From Theodoxus fluviatilis (Eukaryota; Mollusca; Gastropoda; Cycloneritida; Neritidae): 64,000 nt of DNA. Below, one piece after another: positions 36,130-46,935 of the stretch. The notes under the pieces are model-generated. The model was not told the DNA's origin and made no database searches. It saw only the letters and a list, made by a program, of their open reading frames with translations. The stretch spans positions 1 through 64,000 of the forward strand of contig JAWQFJ010016545.1 of the NCBI GenBank assembly GCA_034096865.1, written 5' to 3'. Made by a program: the position numbers and the translations under genes. Every line of letters starts with the position of its first letter. Position 1 is the stretch's first letter.

Positions 36130-36363
36130 GGCCCGTATTCACAACGGCGATTTATCGGCGATTTATTTTAACTCCGATTTATCTCTAAACTCAGACGATT
36201 CCAACTGCCTGTTCCGCTCTCCCTTGACTGGAAACCAGTATATATAGCAGAGCGCAACCTAGGATCCTCTGACGAGCGTACCTTATCTAACCGATCAAGA
36301 TAACGCGGGGCTAGGGGATAAATCGAGTGTTAAAAAGATAAATCGCCGTTGTGAATACGAGCC
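36130..36363. mobile_element. 234-bp MITE with 3-bp duplication
   Basis: Inverted ends GGCCCGTATTCACAACGGCG and (right end, read inward) GGCTCGTATTCACAACGGCG continue for about 27 bp with one mismatch. AAG flanks both sides (36127-36129 and 36364-36366). A 3-bp duplication with GGSCCGTATTC-type ends fits PIF/Harbinger-like MITEs, though three bases can match by chance. The interior holds no ORF. Confidence 0.8.
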
Positions 36364-36539
36364 AAGGACAAGTTCAGTAGGAATGCAAACACTGACAGCA
36401 TTATCAAGTTTTGCGAAGTGACGAAAGCTAATCAAGCTATCGACGTGCAAACTGAATAACAACGGAAGGCACATGGTCATCGCAACACGTGTTCAGTTAT
36501 TTCAATACACGAAAGCGCGTAATTATGTCATGCATGCGT

Positions 36540-36745
36540 GCGTACGTGTATCTGTGGGAGTATACATGAATGTATGTGTGTATGTGTGTGTGTGTGTGTG
36601 CGCGCGCGCGTGTGTGTGAGTGTGTCCGTCCCTCTGTTTGTCCGTCTGCCTGTCCATCTGTATGCCCGTCTGTCTCTCCATCTGTGTGTACATCTGTCCG
36701 TCCGTCTCTTTGTCAGTCCATCCGTCCGTTTGTCTTTTCTCTCCT
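36540..36745. repeat. GT/GC and GTCC/GTCT low-complexity block
   Basis: GT and GCGC alternations then imperfect TCCGTCTGTC-like repeats. Confidence 0.9.
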
Positions 36746-36764
36746 CCAAATTACCTCTCTGAAG

Positions 36765-36835
36765 CTGTTCGAGACCCATGCAGACATGGCTGATAAGTCG
36801 CTATAAAAACCATACCCTTGCACGTACCTTCACAC
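36765..36835 (+). mobile_element. SINE 3'-tail fragment
   Basis: TTCGAGACCCATGCAGACAT then GCTGATAAGTCGCTATAAAA matches the tail of the SINE at 46246-46935. Confidence 0.6.
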
Positions 36836-37875
36836 CCAATGACCGTATGCAAATGGACCACTGCTGTATGAGTCAAGAGGAGCAGAAGGCCAGGAGGAAG
36901 GCAGCTGTTAATTGCCGCCTGAATAATTCAGGGCGTGGGTGGAGTGCCATTCCCTTCTTGGCACCAATGTTAATTAGTCCATGGACACCACAACAGAGTC
37001 CGCGTCGGCCATCACACCTCTGGGAGGACTTGAATTCCCACAGGCAGGAAAGACTGAGAGCCACATACCCCTGAGGGTGGTGTTGTGTTAGGGCTGTAAT
37101 TCGTCGCTAAGCAGCTCCTACTGAATGTTCCACGAGTTCTGACCATATCCTTGACTGCTTCGTTAACCTTCCGTGCTTCCAACAAGAACAGGATCGTCTT
37201 CAACGTTGTTACAAAGGCATATTAGTGTTAAATTGCCCTAGAGATCAGGAACATTAGGAAGAAATCGATGCAGAAAACTCACTCTGCCGAAAAATGTGGA
37301 TCAGCGATCTATGCACGTATCTCCTGAAAGTGCGCCCAACACAGTTGTCCACGATGACACAGTGTTCATTTCTGCAGCTAAACACTACAAAACAGATTTT
37401 AAAAAAATGTTCCCTTGGGTTGCACAGATCTTTTAAGACTTCAGAAAGTACATGAAAACACATTTTTTCACTTGTATGTGGGACGAAACCACGATAACAC
37501 ATAAAAGGTTTTGCTGTTGTTGTTTTAGTTAAGGGCGTTAAAGGGTTGGAAGAATATAATTATACTTTATCATTTCCAGAAAAAAAGTTTTAACGCTTTC
37601 ATGGGAACTCAGAGGAGGCTTGTGTGTAACTTAGGACTGGTCAGTGGAAACACGATATTTTTTGCAACTTTTCTCTCCATTTTGCCTCCTTAAAAACGTT
37701 AATTGATGCCTCTATATCTCAAAGACGTGTTGACAGCTCGCACAGAAGGGTTTCCGACGCATCGAAGACTCTCAGACCTCTGTTGCAAAGAAACTCAAAC
37801 GCAGCTCGACAGAATAAATCCGCAGCTACAAGTTATCGACGCGCGGTCATTAAAAGAGTAACACAAAGAGGAGTG
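36836..37875. other. No recognisable feature
   Basis: Short opposing ORFs (36778-37074 plus, 36873-37064 minus) with no domains. Nothing else recognised. Confidence 0.35.
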
Positions 37876-37938
37876 GGGGGTATGGGTGGGTGGGGGTTGG
37901 GGGTTGGGGGGTGGGGGGGTGAATGTGGGGGGTGAGAC
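37876..37938 (+). repeat. G-tract cluster, G-quadruplex candidate
   Basis: More than eight runs of three to seven G separated by one to five bases. This meets the usual G4 pattern on the plus strand. Confidence 0.7.
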
Positions 37939-38074
37939 CGAGATACTGTCACTAAGAAATAATTTTTACGTCGATTTCCTGATACAGTTGTACAATCAAA
38001 GACAGCGTTGCATAGAACATGTGGGGACCTTTGAACATCCTTCTAGAGTTCTCTGATGAGGCGACAAGTGCAGC

Positions 38075-38910
38075 TGCATGGATGGATGAATGGATGGATA
38101 GACAGACAAATGTATGATGGATATGTAGATGAATGAATGATTCATGAATAGATTGATGGATGGATACATAAATAAATGGATGGATTAATGGATGGACGAT
38201 GAATGGATAAATAGAAAAATGGATAGATGGATGGATGAATGGATGCATGTGTGGACGGATGGATAGGTGGATGCATGGATTCATGAACTTTGGTGGATGT
38301 ATGGATGGATAGGTGGATGAATGGATAGACGGATGGATGAATGCATGGATGGATGAATGCATGGATAAAAATATAAATGGATGGACGATATATGGATGCA
38401 TGAATGGATGGATGGATGGATACAAGGATGGATAAACGAATGGGTGGATGGATAGCTAGATGGATTATTGGATGGATGGATGCATGGATAGATTTGTGCA
38501 AGAATGGGTGGATGCATGGATGGATAAACGAATGGATAAATGGATAATGGATGGATGGATGGATAAGGGATGGATGGATGGATGGATGATAGATGATGGA
38601 TGGATGGATGGATGGATGATGGATGGATGGATGATGGATGGATGGATGAATGAATGATGGATGGATGGATGATGGATGGATGGATGGATGGATGGATGGA
38701 TGGATGGATGGATGGATGGATGGATGGATGGATGGATGGATGGATGAATGGATGGATGGGTGGGTTGGTGGGTGGATGGATCGATAGGTGGATGGATCGA
38801 TAGTTGGATGGTTGGAGGAATGGATGATGAATGGCTGGCTGGCTGGCTGGCTGATGGATGATGGCTGGCTGATGGATGGATGGATGGATGATGGATGGAT
38901 GGATGGAAAG
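38075..38910. repeat. (GGAT)n array with GAAT, GACG and GGCT variants
   Basis: About 830 bp. The left half is diverged (GAATGGATAGAC, GATGCATG). 38650-38760 is nearly pure GGAT, and 38830-38860 holds GGCT repeats. The 226-codon His/Pro/Ser frame on the minus strand is a by-product. Confidence 0.95.
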
Positions 38911-38924
38911 ACTTTGCAGCATGC

Positions 38925-39090
38925 CCACTATTGTAGGCCACGTAGTCCCTTGACTACCCAAGTCAAAGGTGTTGGATGAAACATGAGCAAGTCAAGACGC
39001 CTCATTCCTCCTGTCATTCGCCCTGCGTGACGTGCCTCGAGAGACGCGGTGGGTCTGTTTTTACCCCCGACCCGCGGGTGGGGCGATGAG
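38925..39090 (-). mobile_element. Retroposon fragment, TAAGAGGCGAA-core family
   Basis: On the minus strand it reads CCCGCGGGTCGGGGGTAAAA, ACAGACCCACCGCGTCTCTC and GGCGTCTTGACTTGCTCA, as in the copies at 45690 and 61400. Confidence 0.65.
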
Positions 39091-40004
39091 TGTAGATCGT
39101 TTACGATACGCCCATGCTCGATTTTCGATTTCCTCTCAGTCGTTCCGATGGGACTTGCTTGGCCAATCGCCTCAGTCCAACGCTGGCCTGACTTTTTTCC
39201 CCTCTTCAAAACATCAAGTAGCAAGTGTCTGTGACGCACGTTCTGAGATTCTTCGGTGCACGTCCGTTAGTCTGCTGTTCAGAGAGACAATGATCAGGCC
39301 ATGATCACCGAACGCGGGCTTTACGTGCACACTGTACCTGAAGGAGGGAGTCAGGGCTGGCTAGAGCCCCTCCAATTACGCGCTCGTGGCTCCTCCACGT
39401 AGTTACCGCTTCCTCTTCCCGTCATTACCGAGGCTTCGATCACGGAAGTTCCGACTCAGCGAGACCAGCTCCCGCTCCTTGCCGGCATGTCTAAAGTCTG
39501 GAGTGCAGCATTGCTGGCACAGCGGTGGATTGGAAACTGAATGTCGCGACGCAAAAACATGGATACGAGACATCGACATCATCCGGCTGCCATTTCCCGC
39601 CCCCTCCTGGTTTCCTGTAGTTAACCTTAGATTGTCGAGGAACCTCCTGTCGCGCATGAACCGTTGGAGGAAGTGGGTAATGCACTTGGAAGTATAAATA
39701 TGTGCATTTGCAAGAAGATGACAGCAACAGAACTCACTTTACGCTTCATGCCGTTTCAACCTTCCTTGTTCAAGAAATTCTGACTTTGACGTGTTTTGGT
39801 TGACATAAACGTAACCTATGGACCAAAAAGACGAGGATGCCTACGTTAGCAGACCGTGGAAAGGCAGCTGCCACATGCAAAGAACGAACGTTTTCATCCT
39901 TCATCGAACCCGATCGCCATCTGCGAATGAAACTGTATGCCTACAACAATGTAATTGTAAGAATATGCAGGCATTAGTATATGCGCGCGCGCCTGGATGT
40001 TCTT
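39091..40004. other. No recognisable feature
   Basis: ORFs at 39386-39697 (plus) and 39403-39727 (minus) overlap. Neither has a recognisable domain. Confidence 0.35.
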
Positions 40005-40381
40005 GCGCGCGCGCACGCGTATGTGTGTACAGTTATGAACTTGTACATGTTTATGTCAGTGCGTTAGTGTTAGTGTATGTGTGACCTCGCTTGCGCGGAC
40101 ATGTGAGAGTGTGTATGTGTCTGTGTGCGCGTTTGTGTGTAAGTGTGTGTGTGTGTTGTGTGGGGTGTGTAGTGTGTGCATGTGCGTGCGTGCGTACGTG
40201 TGTGTGTGTTGTGGTGTGTGTGTTGTGGTGTGTGTGTGTTGCGGTGTGTGTGTGTGTGCGTTGTGGTGTGTGCGTAGTGTGTCTTTGTGTGTGTGTGTTT
40301 GTGCGTAATGTGTGTGTGAGCGCGCGTGTTCGCGTTCTCTCACGTACTTATGTGTGTGTGTGTGTGCGTGCCCATGCAAAT

Positions 40382-40455
<74 letters not shown>

Positions 40456-40460
40456 GAGAG
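40005..40460. repeat. GT-rich then (GA)n block
   Basis: Interrupted GT/GC repeats (40018-40400) with pieces such as GTTGTGGTGTGTGTG repeated at 40208-40262, then pure GA (40406-40455). Confidence 0.94.
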
Positions 40461-40469
40461 AAGGAACGA

Positions 40470-40510
40470 ACGAAAAATTTATTTTTAGGCCACCGGCCCA
40501 TTACAAATAG
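40470..40510 (-). mobile_element. Retroposon tail (ATTC-type)
   Basis: GAACGAACG then GGCCACCGGCCCATTACAAA. On the minus strand this is the same tail as at 11815-11880. Confidence 0.5.
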
Positions 40511-40770
40511 TGCTATAAAAATCTCGAACGAATCACAAAGCACGGGGTAGGGAGGGGTGGGGGGGTGGGGGTGGGGGGGGGGGAGAGAGAAATCAAGTCT
40601 TCAAGAAGTCTTGTAAGCCAGGTCGCGAAAAACGAAAAACTTCAAAAAGTCATCGTTCTTCAGGTCTTTAAGACCCTACTTCTTCCTGGAGCGCCAGGGC
40701 TGCTGCCGACGACAGGGTGCTTGGGCACGGGTCACAGCTTCCACTTGCCTGGCTAGCGGAGACGCTGCTC

Positions 40771-41157
40771 TCACACTTCTGTGCTGCGCGTGCGTTGTGA
40801 CATGTGTAGTCGAGGGGATTGACGGCTGCAATGAAACGCTCTCATTGCTGCGAATCTCAACACATGTGTCATCTCCACAGAGCGAGCACACTCCTCCTCC
40901 TCGCGCTGCCACTTGTCCCGGAAAGGCTGAAGCACGTCGTCGACGATCTTCTGCACCGCAGCAGAGTGTTGAGATATCTGTGTAACTGGTTCCTCACTGA
41001 CCACTGACGAGGCTGTGCATGTTTGATCGAAAGTTGACGCGTCGTCCGTTGGCCGAGTTTCAGCGATTACACGCTTGTCTGCAGGCTTTTCACGTGCGCT
41101 TAGAGGATTCGTGGAGTATCGTACAGCGGGCATGGCGGACGGAGAAAATGAAGGCAA
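40771..41157 (-). CDS. Possible exon, unrecognised
   Basis: A 128-codon open frame on the minus strand. The middle part, with QKIVDDVLQPFRDKWQREEE, is predicted-helix-like and acid/base-rich, as in real proteins. A pyrimidine-rich TTTCCCAG acceptor lies just upstream (about 41174-41181 on the plus strand). There is no domain I can name, the start is a non-ATG codon, and the opposite strand is also open over part of it. It could be an exon of a host gene or chance. Confidence 0.2.
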   Translation of the reverse strand: MPSFSPSAMPAVRYSTNPLSAREKPADKRVIAETRPTDDASTFDQTCTASSVVSEEPVTQISQHSAAVQKIVDDVLQPFRDKWQREEEECARSVEMTHVLRFAAMRAFHCSRQSPRLHMSQRTRSTEV

Positions 41158-41293
41158 ATCACGTTGACTGGGAAAGGAGGATGCAGTGGAAGGGCAAACA
41201 TTTGATGAAGCTTGCTCATCAGTGTTGTCAACGTGGTTGCTTCTGTCCTTGTTGTGTCTTTGCTGGTCCCTGCGCAGTTGGGCAGGAGGTTTT

Positions 41294-41295
<2 letters not shown>

Positions 41296-41350
<55 letters not shown>

Positions 41351-41576
41351 TGTGTATGTGTGTGTGCGTGTATGCGTGCGAGCCTGCGCGCGCGTGTGTG
41401 CGCGCGTGTGCGCGCTCATGTATGTGCGTGCGTGCGTGCGCGCGTGCGCGTTGTGATGTGTGTATGTGTGTGTGTGTGCCTTTGACATGTATGTATGTGT
41501 GTGTTTGTGTGTGTTTATGTGTGTGTGTTTTTATGTGTGTATGTGCGTGCGTGTGATAGTGGGTGTGTGTGCGTGT

Positions 41577-41621
<45 letters not shown>

Positions 41622-41790
41622 TGTGTATTTGTGTGTGTGTCTGTGTATTTGTGTGTGTGTGTGTTTGTTTGTTTGTGTGCATACGCTGTGCTGTGTGTGT
41701 CTGTGTGTGTGTGATTGTATGTGTGTGCGATTCTGTGTGCACGTGCGCGCATGTGTGTGTGCATGCGCGCGTATGTGTTTGTAATTGGTC
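41296..41790. repeat. (GA)n then GT/GC block
   Basis: Pure GA (41298-41346) followed by interrupted GT with GCGC pieces. 41580-41620 is pure GT. It gives 90-130-codon Cys/Val and Thr/His frames. Confidence 0.96.
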
Positions 41791-41882
41791 CCGTGCGTAA
41801 CAATTACACGCACGATGTACATGGAAAATAAACAGGTAAACGTGTATTTTTGCACTGCTACGTTTTACCCGTCGATGTATAC

Positions 41883-42727
41883 TAACCCTGCGTTCCGTTG
41901 CACTCTGCTTCATCTCTGCTACGGTGTAGCAGCCTCAAGAGTTTTGATTGTTTTGTTTTATTTAATAACTTTAAAAGTACATTATCATTAAAAGTATATG
42001 GTTTTGGAGGCCCTCTTTGAATACACGAATCCTCTAAATTATTTAACACTCAAATGTATCCCTCTTGATCGAAGAAACGACTTAATAAAAGCATTAGGGT
42101 AGAAAATAATTCATACACAATCTTTGGTGACGTTTCACCCAGTGGCAAAGGTCAACTTCCTGTCAAGGTCGCGCAGCATCTAAGAAGGCGCTCTAACTGC
42201 TTCACACTAGAGTGCGCCACTTGCTGTGCCTAGCAACGATAAAACTACAGAACCGTAGCCGCATTTGATTGGCTCATACTAAACAGAACTAATTGGAAGT
42301 CACTCCACGGACTTGCACGGTAAACATGCTTCGAACCATGGAGTTTACATACCATGGAAGTGGAAAACGTGCCAATTGCTTTCAGATTTGGAAGAAATGA
42401 ATGTTTTCGTGCTCTCATCACCGTGGCAGAGTGGATTGTATGTCTTGGTTTGATGTATGTAGTAAACGTCGGCATTTATACCCATGACTGCAACGAAGTA
42501 GCAGACGACACACATTTTGGGATTTCCTTGACCTTCCTTTATGACTGGTGATGGTTGTCTCCCTTTTGATATTAATGTATTTTCGACCCTAATGCTTTTA
42601 TAAAGTTGTCTATTCGATCAAGAGGGATATAATTGAATGTGAAATCATTTAGGGGATTCATGTGTCCAAACCTGAGCCTGCTACATCGTAGCAGAGATGA
42701 AGCAGAGTGCAACGAAACGCAGGGTTA
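41883..42727. mobile_element. Inverted-repeat element, ~845 bp
   Basis: The outer ends TAACCCTGCGTTCCGTTGCA (41883) and TGCAACGAAACGCAGGGTTA (ending 42727) are inverted over about 50 bp. A second inverted pair (about 42020-42110 against 42570-42660, around CACGAATCCTCTAAATTATT) lies inside. The interior has a 65-codon plus frame (42354-42551) with no recognised domain. No clear target duplication. Confidence 0.8.
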
Positions 42728-43708
42728 AACGCGAGACACTATAATATAATGGACTGCTGACTGACCTCTCAGTGTATAGTCTAAATATAGTCGCAGTGCT
42801 GTCTGCGCCGCTCCGCCTTAGTTCTGCCAATGATCGTTTCCGGTTTCCGATGTCTACAGATTGGAGCAGCTAATCGAAGAGATACTTGAGGAAAGTACGC
42901 AGCATTTACTGAAAATAAGCAAATGAAAAGAAGGAATGAACATTGAAATAGTATATTATACATAATTGTCAATCTATAGCTACATCAGCTCGGACATCGT
43001 AGATGAGTGTAACATGTATGTCCGAGATAATACACGACAAAGACTGAAATAGCGAGTCGACGCTTCATGAAGTCAGTTGGCAATTATATTATCAATAAGA
43101 TTTTTTAAATATGTAGGATAGTGTAATAAGTCAGAGGCGCTGCTGCTAAACGTGTGAAATACATAGAACAGGTTAAAGATACTACGTCTAGCGTTTTACA
43201 GCTATTGACGGCGGTCAGTTTCTATGTATATGTGCCTTATACACGGAATTTGTTGTCGTCGTTGTGTTTTCTTACGCTGTGGAACGACAGCCCTCTATTT
43301 AGGCCTGCGCAGGCTCCACATCCAACACTTGCACAATTATTTTCCGGCATGTTGTGTCAAAACCCTCTGATTCTCACAGACGTAGAGTAGCTGGAATGGT
43401 TCCAATGTGCTTGTAAGCAGACGTTACGTCAAAGAACACACTTAATATTCAACGAATTGTCAGTCCAACTTCAACCTCTGACTCTACAATCCGGAAAATA
43501 CATCATGTTTTTGCATAACTAAATTCAGCTAGAGATGATAAAGCACAGTACAAGAAACAAGCATTACATTATATTACTGAGCGGACAGAGGAACCGGCCC
43601 AGACTTAGACCGGAAGAGAGCATTGCCAGAACTTTGGTTTCCTGCGCGAGACGGCACTAGCAGGCGCGTTTCGCGCAGACAGCGATCCACTCACTATAGT
43701 ATCTCTGG
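42728..43708. other. No recognisable feature
   Basis: A plus frame at 43154-43390 has a faint resemblance to the end of a LINE pol (LWNDSP), too weak to call. Confidence 0.3.
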
Positions 43709-43712
43709 TTAA

Positions 43713-44195
43713 ACTGCGCACTTCTACTCCAAGTCATGCGGCGGCCTGTGTCCTCACTCTGACGTCATCTCAACTCCCCGGGAAGTATACAGTCAGATTG
43801 CGGATGACCGCGCAAAAATTATTTCTCACATTTTTCCAGCTGAGCCCTCACAGGTATGTGATTTTGCCACTGGGTGGGGAAAAACCATGTATACGGATTT
43901 GAATTGGCATGACATCCACATCCAAAACCGACATCCGTGTGGATGTCATGCCAATTCAAATTCGTATACACGAGTTTTTCCCCACTGTAGGTTTTGGATA
44001 TTATGCCAATTCAAATCCGTACACAACGTTTTTTCAAACCCAGTAACAAAACTGCATACCTGTGAGGGCTCAGCTGGAAAATTGTGAGAAATAATTTTTG
44101 CGCGGTCATCCGCACTCTGTATACTTCCCGGGAAGTGGAGATGACGTCAGAGTGAGGACACACGCAGCCGGATGACTTGGAGTAGAAGTGCGCTG
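43713..44195. mobile_element. Nested palindromic MITE at TTAA
   Basis: The outer arms are about 155 bp (for example CGCACTTCTACTCCAAGTCA near 43717 and its inverse near 44190), and they are highly alike. Inside them is a second palindrome, 43874-43985, around GGATGTCATGCCAATTCAAA, plus a further partial copy of that arm at 43993-44024. TTAA lies at both outer borders (43709-43712 and 44196-44199), as with piggyBac-type insertions. No transposase is encoded. The ORF at 44011-44349 is not a gene. Confidence 0.82.
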
Positions 44196-44200
44196 TTAAA

Positions 44201-44202
<2 letters not shown>

Positions 44203-44244
<42 letters not shown>
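44203..44244. repeat. (TA)n microsatellite
   Basis: About 42 bp of TA directly beside the palindromic element. Confidence 0.97.
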
Positions 44245-44246
<2 letters not shown>

Positions 44247-44319
44247 CACGGGATTCTTCGAGACAACACGTGGACGAATAAATACATGTAGTGAGTGAGC
44301 TGTGTCCAACAGTACAGAG

Positions 44320-44645
44320 TGGTATCTCACGCAAAGACCACACCACCAACGAGGAAGTGAGGAACAGAATCAGGCCAGCCAGTCAACGGGGCGTATTAAG
44401 ACCTCCTATCGACAGTCAAGAGACTCAAATTAAAGTGGTATGGGCACGTCTCACGTTCAGGGGACTTGCCAAGACAATCTTGCACGGCGTAGTACAGGGT
44501 GTAAGAAGGAGAGGCGGGCAGAGAAAGGGTGGGATAATTACATCCTAGGATGGACAGCATTGACTGGAAGCTGGGCGACACTGGTTGCCAGGTCAGCCGG
44601 GTGTCTCCTCGTTCGACCAAACTACGGGATCGATCAAATATATAG
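44320..44645 (+). pseudogene. LINE pol C-terminus, frameshifted
   Basis: The plus frame has TNEEVRNRI, then a WARLTFRGLAKTIL stretch and GVRRRGGQRKGG. This follows the highly repeated C-terminal tail of endonuclease-reverse-transcriptase LINE proteins (TNEEVR, GHV-type segment, LAKTILQG, GGRRRGRQRK, WTGL). In other frames the expected continuation shows as LVARSAGC and VRPNYGID, so at least two frameshifts have occurred. Only the tail of the protein remains, which fits 5' truncation during insertion. It is followed by CAGA/CAGG repeats. Confidence 0.75.
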
Positions 44646-44659
44646 ACCAGATACATCAG

Positions 44660-44766
44660 GCAGACAGACAGACACACGATAACGCACAGACGGACAGGCA
44701 GGCAGGAAGGCAGGCAGGCAGGCAAGCAGGCAGGCAGGCAGACAGGCAGGCAGACAGGCAGGCGGG

Positions 44767-44805
<39 letters not shown>

Positions 44806-44826
44806 ACAGGCGGGCGGGCAGAGAGA
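44660..44826. repeat. (CAGG)n / (CAGA)n array
   Basis: About 160 bp of CAGG with CAGA interruptions. Confidence 0.96.
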
Positions 44827-45689
44827 CAGTATGTGAATCTCATGCTTCAACGCAAGCTTTTCAATGTTCGGTTTTCCCCCTTACTTTGCGAGAGGAAGGA
44901 AATGAATCCCTTCGTGTCTCTCCTTGTGCCTTTTATGCGACTCGCACTGACCACGACAAAAGAAACAGTTTCATCGTTTACATTTCAGCCGCTTCAAAGA
45001 ATCGTTTTCACTTCTGTGCTGATCTCGCTATCCGAGCACCGGGGATCTCGCTAGTTCTCGCGATCACCTCGTGCTAATCTCATTATGGAGAGGCACGGGA
45101 ATGGCTACAAGCCAATGAAGACTGACAGGGGTGACTTTGTAATTATCCGAGTATGCCCCTCAGAGCAGAAAATGCGAATAGCTATTAGTGTAAGAACGTG
45201 TGTGAGTAAATCAGATCAATAGCAAACTTTGGATCCAGTCGGTTTTGTCCTATGAATAGATTGTATTGTCAAATTGGCGAAAATATGGGGATTCCGGGTA
45301 ACAGCGGGCTATCCGGTGCACCAGTCCCAATTGACAACTCAGATATACTGGGAACTTTCAAGACCTCATCTTTTGATGCTGGATCTATGGCAACAGGCCT
45401 ATGACAGCAAGCAGAAAAAGTTTAAAAGTTTACTGTGTGTTTGATAGTTATACCATTCCGTATCATGTTAATGCCATATTTCCGTTGTACTTCTGAACAA
45501 ACAAATGTTCTATTGCATCTCAAGTGAATGAGAAAATCGAGCAGGCTATAAAAGCCCGCAGGCACAGATGGTGTGCTCCATAAACTTAAGATTCCTGTGA
45601 AATTCAACCACGACAATTTCGTTTCCTTGATTTTAGTGTCAGATTGATGGGGGAAAGTCTGTGTTTGGAGATTTAGAAACATTAACAAA
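44827..45689. other. No recognisable feature
   Basis: Ordinary sequence with no supported gene. Confidence 0.35.
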
Positions 45690-45910
45690 GTCCCCCGCGA
45701 GTTGGGGGTGAAAAAAGATCCGCCGCGTCTCCCTCCGCGATACGTAAGAGGCGAATTACCAGGGAAATCTTTATTTGACTCGCTCTGGCTCCGACAAGCT
45801 CTAGTGATATTCGTGATCAATGGCTTTGAATAGCCCACAAAGGCTGATAGGCCGCAAAACATACTTCATTCATTCGTTCATTCATCCAGTCATTCGTTCA
45901 TTCATTCATT
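45690..45910 (+). mobile_element. Retroposon, TAAGAGGCGAA-core family, with (ATTC)n tail
   Basis: It reads CCGCCGCGTCTCCCTCCGCG, ACGTAAGAGGCGAATTACCA, CTCTAGTGATATTCGTG, AGCCCACAAAGGCTGATAGG and ends in CATTCATTCGTTCATTC. It is the most complete member in this window, and its tail shows which strand is sense for the family. Confidence 0.75.
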
Positions 45911-46245
45911 TTTACAAAAAGTTTGAGAGTAGAAGGGGACGTAGCAACAAGAGAGGTCTTGGTCGCGGCGATGGAACGGCAATGGAAAACGACAATAATT
46001 AAAACTTTTTCCTCCGCAGTATCGATGCACTGGCAGAATTTGTTTTTGGATAATTTACAGCGGAGAGAGAAGGAGCATCTGTCAGCTGAAAGCTCATCGT
46101 AAAATACAGACAGCACACTGACGTCATGAAGTATCAGGTGGGCTTTCCACTAGAGTGCAGTTCGTGGTGGCTTTTAGCACAGACCTGTAGGAGAGGGTAG
46201 AAAGCGAATGCGCTAATTGCAGGCGAATGTCAAGTATCCTTCTAC
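45911..46245. other. No recognisable feature
   Basis: Ordinary sequence between two retroposons. Confidence 0.3.
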
Positions 46246-46935
46246 AGACGGGCTCTGTGGCCGAGTGGTTAGCACGCTTGAGCTGTAGTCGCTTGCGGCA
46301 AGTGGGTACGGAGTTTCAAGCTGCGCTGTTCTCTGAGTTGCATTCTTGAGCAAGATGCTTAACTAGCATTGCTTCTCCCCACCCATCCCAGAAGTAAAAC
46401 CGGGTACTGTCATATCCTAGATCGTAGAGTATCATAAAACGTAGAGCGTGACCTACTTGCATATTATTAACATGACGTTTTTACCCGCCAAATCTTGTGA
46501 TTGGACAATACTCCCGCAGAGATGACTTTCCCCCGCATACTCTTGTTATCTTAACTGTGATTAGCCGGTTGTAACGGTGAGCGTTTAAAAAAATCTCCGA
46601 TACAAAGATTTTTGTCTTTGCTGCGTGTGATTACACAAACATTTCTAGAGGAAAGTACCATTTGATCCTGTAATAAGGTGAAAGAAAACGATGAAAACCC
46701 ATATTTCGTCATGTTAATAATATGCAAGTAGGTCACGCTCTACGTTTTAGGTTACTCTACGGTCCAGGATGTGACACTAGTACCTGACTGTGTGCGTCTG
46801 GAATGTCTGTCACAATGTTTGCTGTGAAGTACCGCTGACTGACTGATCAAGATGCCCAGTGATCAGGGGGTAAAGGGAAAAGCGCTTTAAGACCCAGACA
46901 TGGGTGATGAGTCGCTGTATAAAACCACGCCTTTT
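46246..46935 (+). mobile_element. tRNA-derived SINE split by a MITE
   Basis: The head has GGGCTCTGTGGCCGAGTGG, with a perfect Pol III A box (TGGCCGAGTGG) and a decayed B box (GTTTCAAGC). The body breaks off after ACCGGGTACTGTCAT at about 46415. After the 353-bp MITE it resumes with GTGACACTAG and ends in AGCGCTTTAAGACCCAGACA and GAGTCGCTGTATAAAACC. Order and spacing fit the copies at 7636 and 25898 once the insert is removed. Confidence 0.82.
46416..46768. mobile_element. 353-bp MITE inside a SINE
   Basis: The 62-bp inverted ends (46416-46477 and 46707-46768) share AAAACGTAGAGCGTGACCTA and TTGCATATTATTAACATGAC. The outermost ~20 bp differ at a few sites (CCTAGATCG against CCTGGACCG). AT flanks both sides, too short to prove a duplication. 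It is non-coding. Confidence 0.85.

Noticed and set aside
43154..43390. A second LINE pol end (LWNDSP segment)
   Set aside because: Only a few residues fit, without the downstream FKSQLKTH-type segment.
46250..46330. A tRNA gene
   Set aside because: The A box is good but the B box is decayed, no cloverleaf closes, and the sequence continues into a SINE body shared by three other loci.
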